Source: Candidatus Pacearchaeota archaeon
GTDB lineage: Archaea; Nanoarchaeota; Nanoarchaeia; Pacearchaeales; GW2011-AR1
Direction: 5' to 3'
Assembly: GCA_002686195.1 (NCBI GenBank)
Contig: NZAS01000199.1
Location: 1 to 8,819 of the forward strand
Length of the DNA: 8,819 nucleotides
In this document: in pieces, positions 1 through 6,814 of the stretch
How positions within the stretch are numbered: position 1 is the stretch's first letter
Layout: each line of letters begins with the position of its first letter
Made by a program: the position numbers and the translations under genes
The notes under the pieces: model-generated
Seen by the model: only the letters and a program-made list of their open reading frames with translations
What the model was told of the DNA's origin: nothing
The model's database searches: none

Positions 1-2235
1 CCAACAGCCCCTATTGGAAAGCTTTATAAGAGATTTAGGAAGCGCATCGCCACAACAAATAAAGCAATAAAAGAGGGTGAAAAATTAAGAAGAATAGTGC
101 TTTTTAATGGAAAGATTGTAGATCTTAGAACCCCGGCGGTGGGTACCCAAGACTTAGGTTATCAAGATCTTGAAGACGAAGAAGTTCTATATACAGACTG
201 GGCCGCAGTGCACACACGTATGGAAGATTGGGCATATGACGGAGATGATGATTGGTATGGTGGAATAATAGCCGGCACCTTTCTTTTTGATTATGAAAAA
301 GCTTTACGTAGAAACTCTAATATATCAAAAATATTAAATATAGACAAATTAGAGGAAAACGGAATACACATTCCTTATGATAGTTTTCGAGTAACAGAAG
401 CTAGCGTGACGCGCGCCGGCGACTCCAGCCTGGTCGACGTCGTTGATTGCTCAATAACTTCTCTGGAAGACGAAGATAAAGATTATCCAACTACTGGCAC
501 AGTAGAGTGGCATGATTGGGGTATCGAGATGGGATACGAGGACTACCAAATGATGGTCATAAACGCCCCAGCTGAAGGCGAACCTTGGGCGAGTGCATTA
601 TATTGTACAGAATACGCGTCCACTCCAACTTCTCGACTTATAGTTCGCAATATCGTGAATCCAGTTGCATCTGGCCCATGGAGTGGCACAAGCCTTAACA
701 CCACTGGCGACACGCCTTATCGTTTAGTGGGTTTCGAGGTTATAGATTATGTAACAGAATATGGAGAACAAATTATAGCTGGCGACTTTGATGGAGACAT
801 GTACAATGAGTACCTCACAAGAGTAACGATTAAAGATTCAACAGCCACTTTAATAGAAGTTATAATAACCGAGGTAAATGACTATGTGTCCGCACTACAA
901 GAGTATTATGATCTTTGTGTGCAGGAGTGCGCAATAAATGAAACTAGTGAAACGTTTAATACCTTTTTTTCGGAAGGCATTTTAGCAGCATACGAAGATG
1001 ATATGGAAAATGCCCCATGGGTAGCAACCCCTGTGGCATACGTATATTTTATGGATGTGGCGACCGATCTTTACGCCGGCGATAGTGATGCCATGGCCAC
1101 TGCAGCAGCAGAAATCATTCAGCAAATTAATCCAGTTAATGGCACTCTTGAGGCGATAGAAAGCTTTCTGGAGTTTTTTAATGGCTTTTCGGAAACATAT
1201 CTCGATATTAGTACACTCACAACTGCTTTAGACGATGACTATAGCGAAAAAACATATGAAGTTAATTTAACTATACCTCATCCAAATTATCTCACTTCGT
1301 TTGATAGTTCTTGCGCAGACGAGTGCGACGATGCCACCGACTGTGATGGCTATCCCCTCGCCTCCTGCATAGGCGGCAAGTGTGTGGCAGAGGAGGAAGA
1401 AGAAGAAGCAGAAGTCACCGAGAAGTGGGACAGTTGGGATTCATTACAAATCAACAAAGGATCAAAGAAGTGGGACGACGCATCTACAACGCTGCTGACA
1501 GAGTGGTTTAATGTAGAGTGCGGTTGGTGGATTCCTGAATATATATCCGTGGATACCACAGATCGCCAGAACCAAGATTACCTGTCTTTTCTCGGAATCT
1601 TGGCGGAAATAGAAGGTATGTATGAGCGTCCGACGTCTACGACGAGCGATTGGCCATGGGAAGGTTCGTCGATCACACCCGAGCTTGAGGGCTGGGATCT
1701 GACTGCACGAACGGGCGCCGGCGCAATGTTCTTCAGAAGGAAATTGAATAGTGATGGCAGCGAAGTGGATGAAGCTTTTCATTTTTGGTTCGATACGGCA
1801 TCTGATTCAGACTATAAGTGTGAATTTCATGCGCAGCGCTGGAAGTGGTATGTCGTAACCGAGGTGGATGGAACCATTATCTCAGACGAATACGGCACGT
1901 CCGACTACACGGGCGCCAATGAGGTAACTCTCTGTGCCGATGAGTACTTGGGTTGCGTTGAGCGCTACGGGTATTCCAACGAATCGCTGATGGTTTGCTG
2001 GGTAGCGGAAGAACTGTATGGAAAAGATGATTATCGTACTCATCTTGCACGCTTGTACGCGAACACTCACGACTCCTGGTTTCTCCGAGCCTATCAGAAG
2101 TATGGCGTAGAATGGGCAAACTGGCTTAAGAGGCATACTTGGGCAAAACCTCTGGTTCGTCCTATTTGGGATCGCATGGCGCGTTTAGGAAAAGAGATAA
2201 TAGTGGATAGTCCCAACGCTTTAGGAGGGAAATAA
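1..2235 (+). CDS. Large phage virion structural protein, 5' partial (Cys-rich module and C-terminal CWVA...YG domain)
   Basis: The frame is open from base 1 to the TAA at 2233, giving 744 visible residues, so the start lies upstream of the window. The GTG at 97 has no Shine-Dalgarno at usable distance, and coding-like basic sequence precedes it. Residues (numbered from base 1) 94-135, with FLFDYEKALRR and PYDSFRV, resemble a segment I recall from large structural proteins of marine T4-like phages. About 283-405 looks alpha-helical. Residues 438-461 hold five closely spaced cysteines, followed by six glutamates (464-469) and a Trp-rich stretch (about 474-515). The last 79 residues begin CWVAEELYG and are rich in Trp, Arg and Lys, unlike the acidic body. 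No signal peptide or membrane segment is visible. GC is about 23% at 301-360 but 58% at 1621-1680, suggesting a mosaic gene. The role in the particle (tail, baseplate or fibre) is inferred; the CDS itself is certain. Confidence 0.8.
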   Translation, partial: PTAPIGKLYKRFRKRIATTNKAIKEGEKLRRIVLFNGKIVDLRTPAVGTQDLGYQDLEDEEVLYTDWAAVHTRMEDWAYDGDDDWYGGIIAGTFLFDYEKALRRNSNISKILNIDKLEENGIHIPYDSFRVTEASVTRAGDSSLVDVVDCSITSLEDEDKDYPTTGTVEWHDWGIEMGYEDYQMMVINAPAEGEPWASALYCTEYASTPTSRLIVRNIVNPVASGPWSGTSLNTTGDTPYRLVGFEVIDYVTEYGEQIIAGDFDGDMYNEYLTRVTIKDSTATLIEVIITEVNDYVSALQEYYDLCVQECAINETSETFNTFFSEGILAAYEDDMENAPWVATPVAYVYFMDVATDLYAGDSDAMATAAAEIIQQINPVNGTLEAIESFLEFFNGFSETYLDISTLTTALDDDYSEKTYEVNLTIPHPNYLTSFDSSCADECDDATDCDGYPLASCIGGKCVAEEEEEEAEVTEKWDSWDSLQINKGSKKWDDASTTLLTEWFNVECGWWIPEYISVDTTDRQNQDYLSFLGILAEIEGMYERPTSTTSDWPWEGSSITPELEGWDLTARTGAGAMFFRRKLNSDGSEVDEAFHFWFDTASDSDYKCEFHAQRWKWYVVTEVDGTIISDEYGTSDYTGANEVTLCADEYLGCVERYGYSNESLMVCWVAEELYGKDDYRTHLARLYANTHDSWFLRAYQKYGVEWANWLKRHTWAKPLVRPIWDRMARLGKEIIVDSPNALGGK
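1312..1383 (+). other. Cysteine-rich mini-module encoded within the first gene
   Basis: The encoded residues 438-461 have cysteines spaced C-x3-C-x5-C-x7-C-x4-C and end in the pattern SCIGGKCV. This resembles the small D-x-D-C...C-x-x-G-x-C repeats of secreted proteins, which normally form disulfides. A sixth cysteine (residue 507) follows in the Trp-rich segment and could pair with the odd one. The module is GC-richer than its upstream flank and is followed at once by a glutamate run, as expected of an inserted or linker-tethered unit. The spacing is read directly; the fold and disulfides are inferred. Confidence 0.5.
1996..2232 (+). other. C-terminal CWVA...YG domain of the first gene (CFI-box-like)
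   Basis: Residues 666-744 begin C-W-V-A-x-x-x-Y-G and continue with a Trp/Arg-rich amphipathic region containing DSWFLRAYQKYG and WLKRHTWAKP. From memory, the C-terminus of many marine phage fibre-like proteins carries a similar CWVAREVYG-type domain. The opening also resembles the C-F-I-A-T-A-A-Y-G-S box found at the ends of assorted bacterial proteins. The domain is net basic, while the rest of the protein is acidic. Cysteines at 645 and 652 precede it. Its function is not known to me; homology to the CFI-box is a suggestion only. Confidence 0.55.
2223..2229 (+). promoter_or_regulatory. Strong Shine-Dalgarno for the 2237 gene
   Basis: AGGAGGG lies 7 bases before the ATG at 2237. It sits inside the last codons of the preceding gene, which stops at 2235, so the two genes are separated by a single base. 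The near-perfect match suggests high translation, as expected for an abundant product. Confidence 0.85.
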
Positions 2236-2236
2236 A

Positions 2237-2923
2237 ATGGCAACTGAATCAGTAGAAACCAGTTCAAAAATTGATAAAACATCATCGCAATCTCGAAGAT
2301 CTCAAAGAAATACAAAAAAGACGAAAACAAAGGTACCATACGTTAATTCAAATAAAGTACGCGTTGGTGGACAACAAGTCGACACAAAAAAAGATCCGCA
2401 AAAAGCACAAATTTTGGGAGGAATTCAAAAGTTTATGACATCTCAACCGACCAACAACTACCCCAGCAACAGCGACACAACCGCACAAAATGCTTCTTAT
2501 TTTTTACGATTGATTGGGGTTTGCACTGATTCTAGAGATGCTACTTATTCTCTATTAGATGATCAATCAGAGAAAGAGCCGTGTCATGAGGTAATAATTG
2601 ACAATCCTAACATATTTGATGAAGAAAGCGCGCGCAATCAAAAGAAAGATTACCCCACAGGCGAAGACAAATTTCCTTCAAAAGATGATCCTTTTTATGA
2701 GGAAGACGAAGCTCAGCCGCTGGACTTCGCATTAGAGGAAGAGAGAGCGGCCCAACAAGAAGAGGAAGCTGAAAAGACAATTGCTTTTGCTGGTGATTTG
2801 GCTGACGAACTTGAACAAGAATCAAGTGAGTCTGAAGGGGGCACCATGATAATAGAGGGGTCGGGGGCTGAAGAGGCAATGTATGCACAACAACAACAAC
2901 AGACCCCCCAACGACAGCGTTGA
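2237..2923 (+). CDS. Unrecognised low-complexity phage protein, basic head and acidic tail
   Basis: The gene encodes 228 residues, starting at an ATG with an excellent AGGAGGG and ending with TGA, the only TGA among the visible stops. I do not recognise the family. The first 65 residues are Ser/Thr/Lys-rich and basic (hand count 15 Lys/Arg against 5 Asp/Glu). Residues about 40-128 look most likely to be folded, with VRVGGQQVD, SYFLRLIGVC and a second cysteine near EPCHEV. From about 128 the chain is strongly acidic, with repeated EEE and EES runs, and it ends in five glutamines and an Arg/Gln-rich tip. No membrane segment or signal peptide is seen. The charge layout fits a largely disordered assembly, linker or chaperone-type protein, but that is inference. 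Its place directly after a structural gene with one base between them argues that it belongs to the virion module. Confidence 0.85.
   Translation: MATESVETSSKIDKTSSQSRRSQRNTKKTKTKVPYVNSNKVRVGGQQVDTKKDPQKAQILGGIQKFMTSQPTNNYPSNSDTTAQNASYFLRLIGVCTDSRDATYSLLDDQSEKEPCHEVIIDNPNIFDEESARNQKKDYPTGEDKFPSKDDPFYEEDEAQPLDFALEEERAAQQEEEAEKTIAFAGDLADELEQESSESEGGTMIIEGSGAEEAMYAQQQQQTPQRQR
2888..2902 (+). repeat. In-frame (CAA)4CAG trinucleotide run
   Basis: Four CAA units and one CAG encode glutamines 218-222 near the end of the acidic 228-residue protein. A run of six C (2904-2909) follows directly. The block could vary in length by slippage; no variation can be seen from one sequence. Confidence 0.7.
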
Positions 2924-2998
2924 GGACGTAGTAAAGCGTTATTGATACAAATCATGAAAATATTTAACGAAAGAATAATTATTGTAAGGAGATAAATT
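2924..2998 (+). other. 75-base spacer, the largest intergenic gap
   Basis: This AT-rich spacer separates the 2237 and 2999 genes. It contains AAGGAG at 2986-2991, 7 bases before the ATG at 2999, which fixes that start. A TTGATA (2942-2947) is present, but no -10 box sits at proper spacing. I see no hairpin with a T-run, so there is neither a convincing promoter nor a terminator. Confidence 0.7.
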
Positions 2999-3754
2999 AT
3001 GGGCACCAGTGATGATGTTGAAAAGGGTACCGACTCCGCTCTAGACACCGCTTCGGAAGAAGTAAACAACCCAGAGGGTTATGATCAAAAGATAAGTTGG
3101 TATTATTGGTGTATTTCATCGGATGACAATCCTACCGACAGTTATGGGATTATAGATGGCGAACTTAGTTATACTAGTGATCGATGGCTTACACACAGCT
3201 ACACCGGCGACGAATACGAAGCTGAATACAATTACTCTGACACCGGCGGACTCCTATCGTCTTATGTGATGAGTGATGTCAATGACAATACGATTTACGG
3301 CATAACGCCGGGATATAGTCATACTCTAACATATTATGAATTAACCGAAGACAGTGGGTTGTGGTACGTAGGATATAGCACTCTGGAGTGGGAAAGATTC
3401 CCGCCCGACTCGGACAGCCGTGACCACCCTGTCGTCTTCACTAGTAACGGACTCGTATGGATGCCTGCTGAAGAAGATGCTCTGCTTGAAACAAAATTTG
3501 TATTTGAATCTGAAGGTCTTGATTTGGAAGATGCCAAGGCATTTGAAGGTTGGATAGAATCTGAATATGAAGACTTGAAAGCTCTTACTGTGGCAAAAAT
3601 TGGCAACCTGGCCAAGCCTGTATTCAATTTCCAGAAAACAAAATCAAGACCCCTTAGGACTAATCAGTTGTCTTTATTTACTAGCGAAGATGTAACCGAA
3701 ACTTCCGTTTCTGTTGCAACTAGTTATACCGCAACGTCAACAGAAGAATATTAA
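2999..3754 (+). CDS. Unrecognised very acidic Tyr/Trp-rich phage protein
   Basis: The gene encodes 251 residues, starting at an ATG with AAGGAG 7 bases upstream and ending with TAA. I recognise no family. A hand count gives about 49 Asp/Glu against 14 Lys/Arg. Aromatic residues are frequent, including the cluster SWYYWC near residue 35, and residues 30-160 look beta-rich with alternating Ser/Thr/Tyr, as in receptor-binding or decoration proteins. Residues about 170-200 look helical and acidic. A short basic stretch (about 198-220, with FQKTKSRPLR) precedes a Ser/Thr-rich end. There is one cysteine and no membrane segment or signal peptide. It sits between structural genes and is probably translationally coupled to the next gene, which starts one base after its stop. 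A minor virion component or a product helping to assemble the 1006-residue neighbour is plausible but unproven. Confidence 0.85.
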   Translation: MGTSDDVEKGTDSALDTASEEVNNPEGYDQKISWYYWCISSDDNPTDSYGIIDGELSYTSDRWLTHSYTGDEYEAEYNYSDTGGLLSSYVMSDVNDNTIYGITPGYSHTLTYYELTEDSGLWYVGYSTLEWERFPPDSDSRDHPVVFTSNGLVWMPAEEDALLETKFVFESEGLDLEDAKAFEGWIESEYEDLKALTVAKIGNLAKPVFNFQKTKSRPLRTNQLSLFTSEDVTETSVSVATSYTATSTEEY

Positions 3755-3758
3755 TATG
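3742..3758 (+). promoter_or_regulatory. One-base stop/start junction with weak Shine-Dalgarno
   Basis: TAA (3752-3754), one T, then ATG (3756-3758). The only upstream purine stretch is AGAAG (3742-3746), 9 bases away, weaker than for the other genes. This favours translation by ribosomes finishing the previous gene. The ATG is preferred over an in-frame TTG at 3714, which lies inside the previous gene and has no Shine-Dalgarno. Confidence 0.65.
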
Positions 3759-6700
3759 GCAGAATATCCTTACATAGATGCGCAAATAATTGACACCGAT
3801 TTATTTTCAGGATCAGCAGATACTTTTCGCACTGCTTATGGAGGATTTTATGAAGAGGTGGAGGGAGAGACTGATGCCATAAGCGGAGAAACTAGCACAG
3901 AAATAGAGCAAATACGCAGAGAGGATAGCGCTGTAGGCTTTGCTTATAATCTTTTTGGCTATTTTGATGACGAGAACATAGAAACAATCGATGAAGACAT
4001 TTTAGTAGCAAATAGAAAAATTCCAATGAGAGTTTTTTCAAATTCAGAATTAATAAGCAATGATGTTTTTTGGAAAACTTTGTGGATTGGCGGCGAATTT
4101 GGAGATGTAACGTATTCTCCTATTTACAATGAAATTGTACATAGCTTTTATAATAGCGACTACGAATTACCCTATCCTCAAATTGAGGCAAACGCATTTT
4201 CATCAGATACCATCGAGAGTACAATTGAAATTTCTTATGATTATAGCGCTTATTTGCCTCAATACGAAGAGTACATCTCAGAACTAGATTCGGAATTGTT
4301 GATACCCAATTATTATATTATGTTCGATATGGTAACTAGCGATATTGCGGAAGACGAGGATTCAGACGAGAAACTAATAGACGCATCTCTATACAGTCCC
4401 GAGCTTATAAGCTATATTACGGCTGAAACAAATTATCAAGATGTCATGACGTTTTTTGATTTTAATTGGGCTAAAGTCCCCGGTGGAATAGATCCTGCTG
4501 ACTATGAAGATGACTACGGAACCCTCCAAGTGGATGCGTTCCTAGGCGCCCTCGGGGGAAATTTTGTAACTCGCAATAGCTACTTGTCTACAGAATTTTT
4601 AACTGCTTCTTATATTCAAAATCCGCTTTCTTCCTCAACGCGAGAATGGGTCGAAGATCATCTACAGAATTTATTATTTGATGAAGATGCGGTTGAAGCT
4701 ATTACAAGTACAGGGACGAGTTTTAGTACAGATGCGGAGATGTTACCCTATAAAATTAAAATAAATTTTAATGAATTTGAGGGATCCCCAGCGGTTGATG
4801 CGTCGGGCGACTCACTTACTGATTCTACTGCCACTTTTGCTGACTCGATTAGAGATAATGATTTTTCCTCGAGATTTATAAAAACACTTTATAAAGCATT
4901 TGATAATAAATTAGATGATTTAGCTCCTAATGATGTAGAATATATAACTTGGTTAAATTATTCATCTGCTTCTATTGAAGACGAGGCAGAATATAACGTT
5001 TCTACGGCTAATAACACAACTTATCGAGAAATTGATTATGTAAGCTTTTTAGCATATTGTTATAACAATTATATCTCTTCCGATGAGGGGTGCTTGTTTG
5101 TGGGACCAAACACTATAGAAAGGTTGAGTGCTACAGATGAAAAAGGAACATATAGACACATTAATACGCAAGCCGCACTGGGTGTTCTAACAGATACGGT
5201 AGAATATTTGGCCGGTGAAACAAATATAGGATTTACTGCAGCCAGCCACGTTTTCCCTTCCACCCTCGCCTTCGCAACGCTGCCATCGACCACACCTTCC
5301 TTCGGCGACTCATCCGAGCCATCTTCTGAAGCATCCACCGATTTTGCGCAAAGTTATGTCGAACCTCTGGCATATCGAGTAGAAAAGATCGGCGGACCTC
5401 CTTCCGGAGACTCATTTACACAAAACACAATCCAGAACTTTTGGTTTTTTAAACCAGAGGAAACTGATCATACCTTCACATTTTATGACAGTCAAGTTAA
5501 ATACGATACTGAATACACTTACAAAGTTTACGCATACGCATTAACAGTCGGATATAGATACAAATATTCGGATTTGGCGCTTACTAGGAATATAGGATGT
5601 GAGGGCGCCGATGGAGAGTATGGATTAGAATTTTATGATCCTTATTCGGATGATGAGGAAACAACTTCTCGATTGTATGAAGGTTCACGGGGAGATAATA
5701 TATTGGTGAGCGCGCAGGAAGCTGCAGATGCAACGCTGGTGTCCACAGAATCCTACACCTTTGCCGACGATGAGGATGAACCCTGGCTTGAGGATGGTGC
5801 AGCGTGGGAAGCCGAATCTGCCGGCAACTACTACGAAACAGAGCAGATGACTGCGACGTTGATGACGGTTTATTTTTATTCACCGGCAATTTTTGCCGGC
5901 TCCGTCTACGGCACCGACGCACAAATCTTTTCCACTTACCCCTACGCTGCAGACTTTTATTTCAATTACGAACCTGGCGCCAAAATTATTGAAATTCCGC
6001 TTTATGAAAAGACCCTTAAAGTGCTCGACAATCCCACCAACAAATTGAACATTGTTCCATATCAAGTGGAAGGAAATTCACAAAAGATTGGTTTTAATTG
6101 TCTGTATACTTCTTTTGTAGAAAAGACTTTCCCTACAATAATATCGGCTGATGATCAAGAATATAGAGACGCATACATACATGCAAATGATTTGTTTGAA
6201 GATTCTTATTTGGATTATGAGAGCATCTCTTTGCAACGCTATGTTGAGGTTTATAGACTTTCATCGCGGCCAACAGCAATAACAGACTTCGATGGTGCGA
6301 AGATTGCGGAGGTAGACTTAGCCGTAGAAAATCTTTCACAGTATAGCTACAAAGGTTCGTTCTATGATGATACAATAAAAACAAATCAAAAATATTATTA
6401 TCTTTTTAGAATATTGAACCAGCAACGGAATCTATCACACTTAACTGAAATAATAGAAGCTGAACTAATTAATGATGGAGGCTACAAATACGCTATTTTT
6501 AATATATTGTATGAATACGAATTAGAACAAGAAGTATTCAACGAGCCGTCTCAGACTTTCAAAAAGTTAATCCAATTGCAGCCCAATTTGGAACAATTGC
6601 AATTTAACATTGATGATATAGATTATAATCAAAGTGCGGCTTCCCAAATAGACAATTTGATTATAGGAGATTCAGAAGATTCAATCTGGGATAAAACGTT

Positions 6701-6776
6701 TAAAGTGCGATTAACTTCTAAAAAGACAAGTAGAAAAATCGATTTAAACATTACTTATAGATTGAATAGCGATTAA
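3756..6776 (+). CDS. Large phage virion structural protein with fibronectin III-like segment
   Basis: The gene encodes 1006 residues from the ATG at 3756 to TAA. The N-terminal half is acidic and Tyr/Ser-rich. Residues about 495-535 are a Ser/Thr/Pro linker encoded by GC-rich DNA. Residues about 535-612 (VEPLAYRVEKIGG through a YDSQVKYDTEYTYKVYAY core to YSDLALTR) have the beta-strand and Tyr pattern of a fibronectin III-like domain. I recall this same segment from large structural proteins of marine T4-like phages. An acidic, Trp-containing variable patch follows (about 649-715, also GC-rich). The region from about 745 to the end looks conserved, with PLYEKTLKVLDNP, a second Tyr-rich beta segment (about 825-890), and the C-terminus VRLTSKKTSRKIDLNI. 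No signal peptide or membrane segment is present. The family assignment is from memory; the position in the particle (baseplate or tail) is inferred. Confidence 0.82.
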   Translation: MAEYPYIDAQIIDTDLFSGSADTFRTAYGGFYEEVEGETDAISGETSTEIEQIRREDSAVGFAYNLFGYFDDENIETIDEDILVANRKIPMRVFSNSELISNDVFWKTLWIGGEFGDVTYSPIYNEIVHSFYNSDYELPYPQIEANAFSSDTIESTIEISYDYSAYLPQYEEYISELDSELLIPNYYIMFDMVTSDIAEDEDSDEKLIDASLYSPELISYITAETNYQDVMTFFDFNWAKVPGGIDPADYEDDYGTLQVDAFLGALGGNFVTRNSYLSTEFLTASYIQNPLSSSTREWVEDHLQNLLFDEDAVEAITSTGTSFSTDAEMLPYKIKINFNEFEGSPAVDASGDSLTDSTATFADSIRDNDFSSRFIKTLYKAFDNKLDDLAPNDVEYITWLNYSSASIEDEAEYNVSTANNTTYREIDYVSFLAYCYNNYISSDEGCLFVGPNTIERLSATDEKGTYRHINTQAALGVLTDTVEYLAGETNIGFTAASHVFPSTLAFATLPSTTPSFGDSSEPSSEASTDFAQSYVEPLAYRVEKIGGPPSGDSFTQNTIQNFWFFKPEETDHTFTFYDSQVKYDTEYTYKVYAYALTVGYRYKYSDLALTRNIGCEGADGEYGLEFYDPYSDDEETTSRLYEGSRGDNILVSAQEAADATLVSTESYTFADDEDEPWLEDGAAWEAESAGNYYETEQMTATLMTVYFYSPAIFAGSVYGTDAQIFSTYPYAADFYFNYEPGAKIIEIPLYEKTLKVLDNPTNKLNIVPYQVEGNSQKIGFNCLYTSFVEKTFPTIISADDQEYRDAYIHANDLFEDSYLDYESISLQRYVEVYRLSSRPTAITDFDGAKIAEVDLAVENLSQYSYKGSFYDDTIKTNQKYYYLFRILNQQRNLSHLTEIIEAELINDGGYKYAIFNILYEYELEQEVFNEPSQTFKKLIQLQPNLEQLQFNIDDIDYNQSAASQIDNLIIGDSEDSIWDKTFKVRLTSKKTSRKIDLNITYRLNSD
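5358..5590 (+). other. Fibronectin III-like domain encoded within the 3756 gene
   Basis: Residues 535-612 of the product show alternating hydrophobic/Tyr strands: an opening LAYRVEKIGG strand, a FWFFKPEE turn, a FTFYDSQV strand, then Y-T-Y-K-V-Y-A-Y with the Tyr spacing seen in fibronectin III folds. Such domains are frequent in phage tail proteins and often bind or space surface elements. The boundaries are approximate. The fold is inferred from pattern, not modelled. Confidence 0.5.
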
Positions 6777-6814
6777 ACAAAACCATAACTATTTACGAGA
6801 AGAGAGGTATATAA
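6777..6814 (+). promoter_or_regulatory. Short spacer with Shine-Dalgarno for the 6815 gene
   Basis: AGAGAGG at 6801-6807 lies 7 bases before the ATG at 6815 and fixes the start. The 38-base spacer holds no terminator hairpin. Confidence 0.7.

Noticed and set aside
1462..1782. Antisense reading frame of 106 codons, with others on the - strand at 2713-3069, 5069-5338 and 5584-5922
   Set aside because: They are low-complexity, Arg/Ser/His- or Pro-rich shadows of well-supported + strand genes and have no convincing ribosome sites or recognisable families.
2904..2923. Six-C run as a programmed frameshift site at the end of the 228-residue protein
   Set aside because: Either alternative frame stops within about ten codons, so no meaningful extension results.
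2942..2979. Possible sigma-70 promoter using TTGATA
   Set aside because: No -10-like hexamer lies 16-18 bases downstream; the AT-rich candidates are at spacings of about 13 or 26.
2954..2995. 13-codon leader-like reading frame in the 75-base spacer
   Set aside because: It has no ribosome site of its own, ends on top of the Shine-Dalgarno of the next gene, and shows no attenuator hairpins.
3714..3755. In-frame TTG start extending the 1006-residue protein by 14 residues
   Set aside because: It lies inside the preceding gene and has no Shine-Dalgarno; the added residues do not look like a natural N-terminus, while the ATG at 3756 fits the stop/start junction.
5883..5899. Perfect 7-base inverted repeat CCGGCAA-TTT-TTGCCGG
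   Set aside because: It is inside coding sequence, is not followed by a T-run, and a match of this length is expected by chance a few times in a window this size.
5804..5992. Alternate-frame + strand open stretch of 62 codons inside the 3756 gene
   Set aside because: It is Arg/Leu-rich and lies in a GC-rich patch of a confident gene; it looks like a composition by-product.
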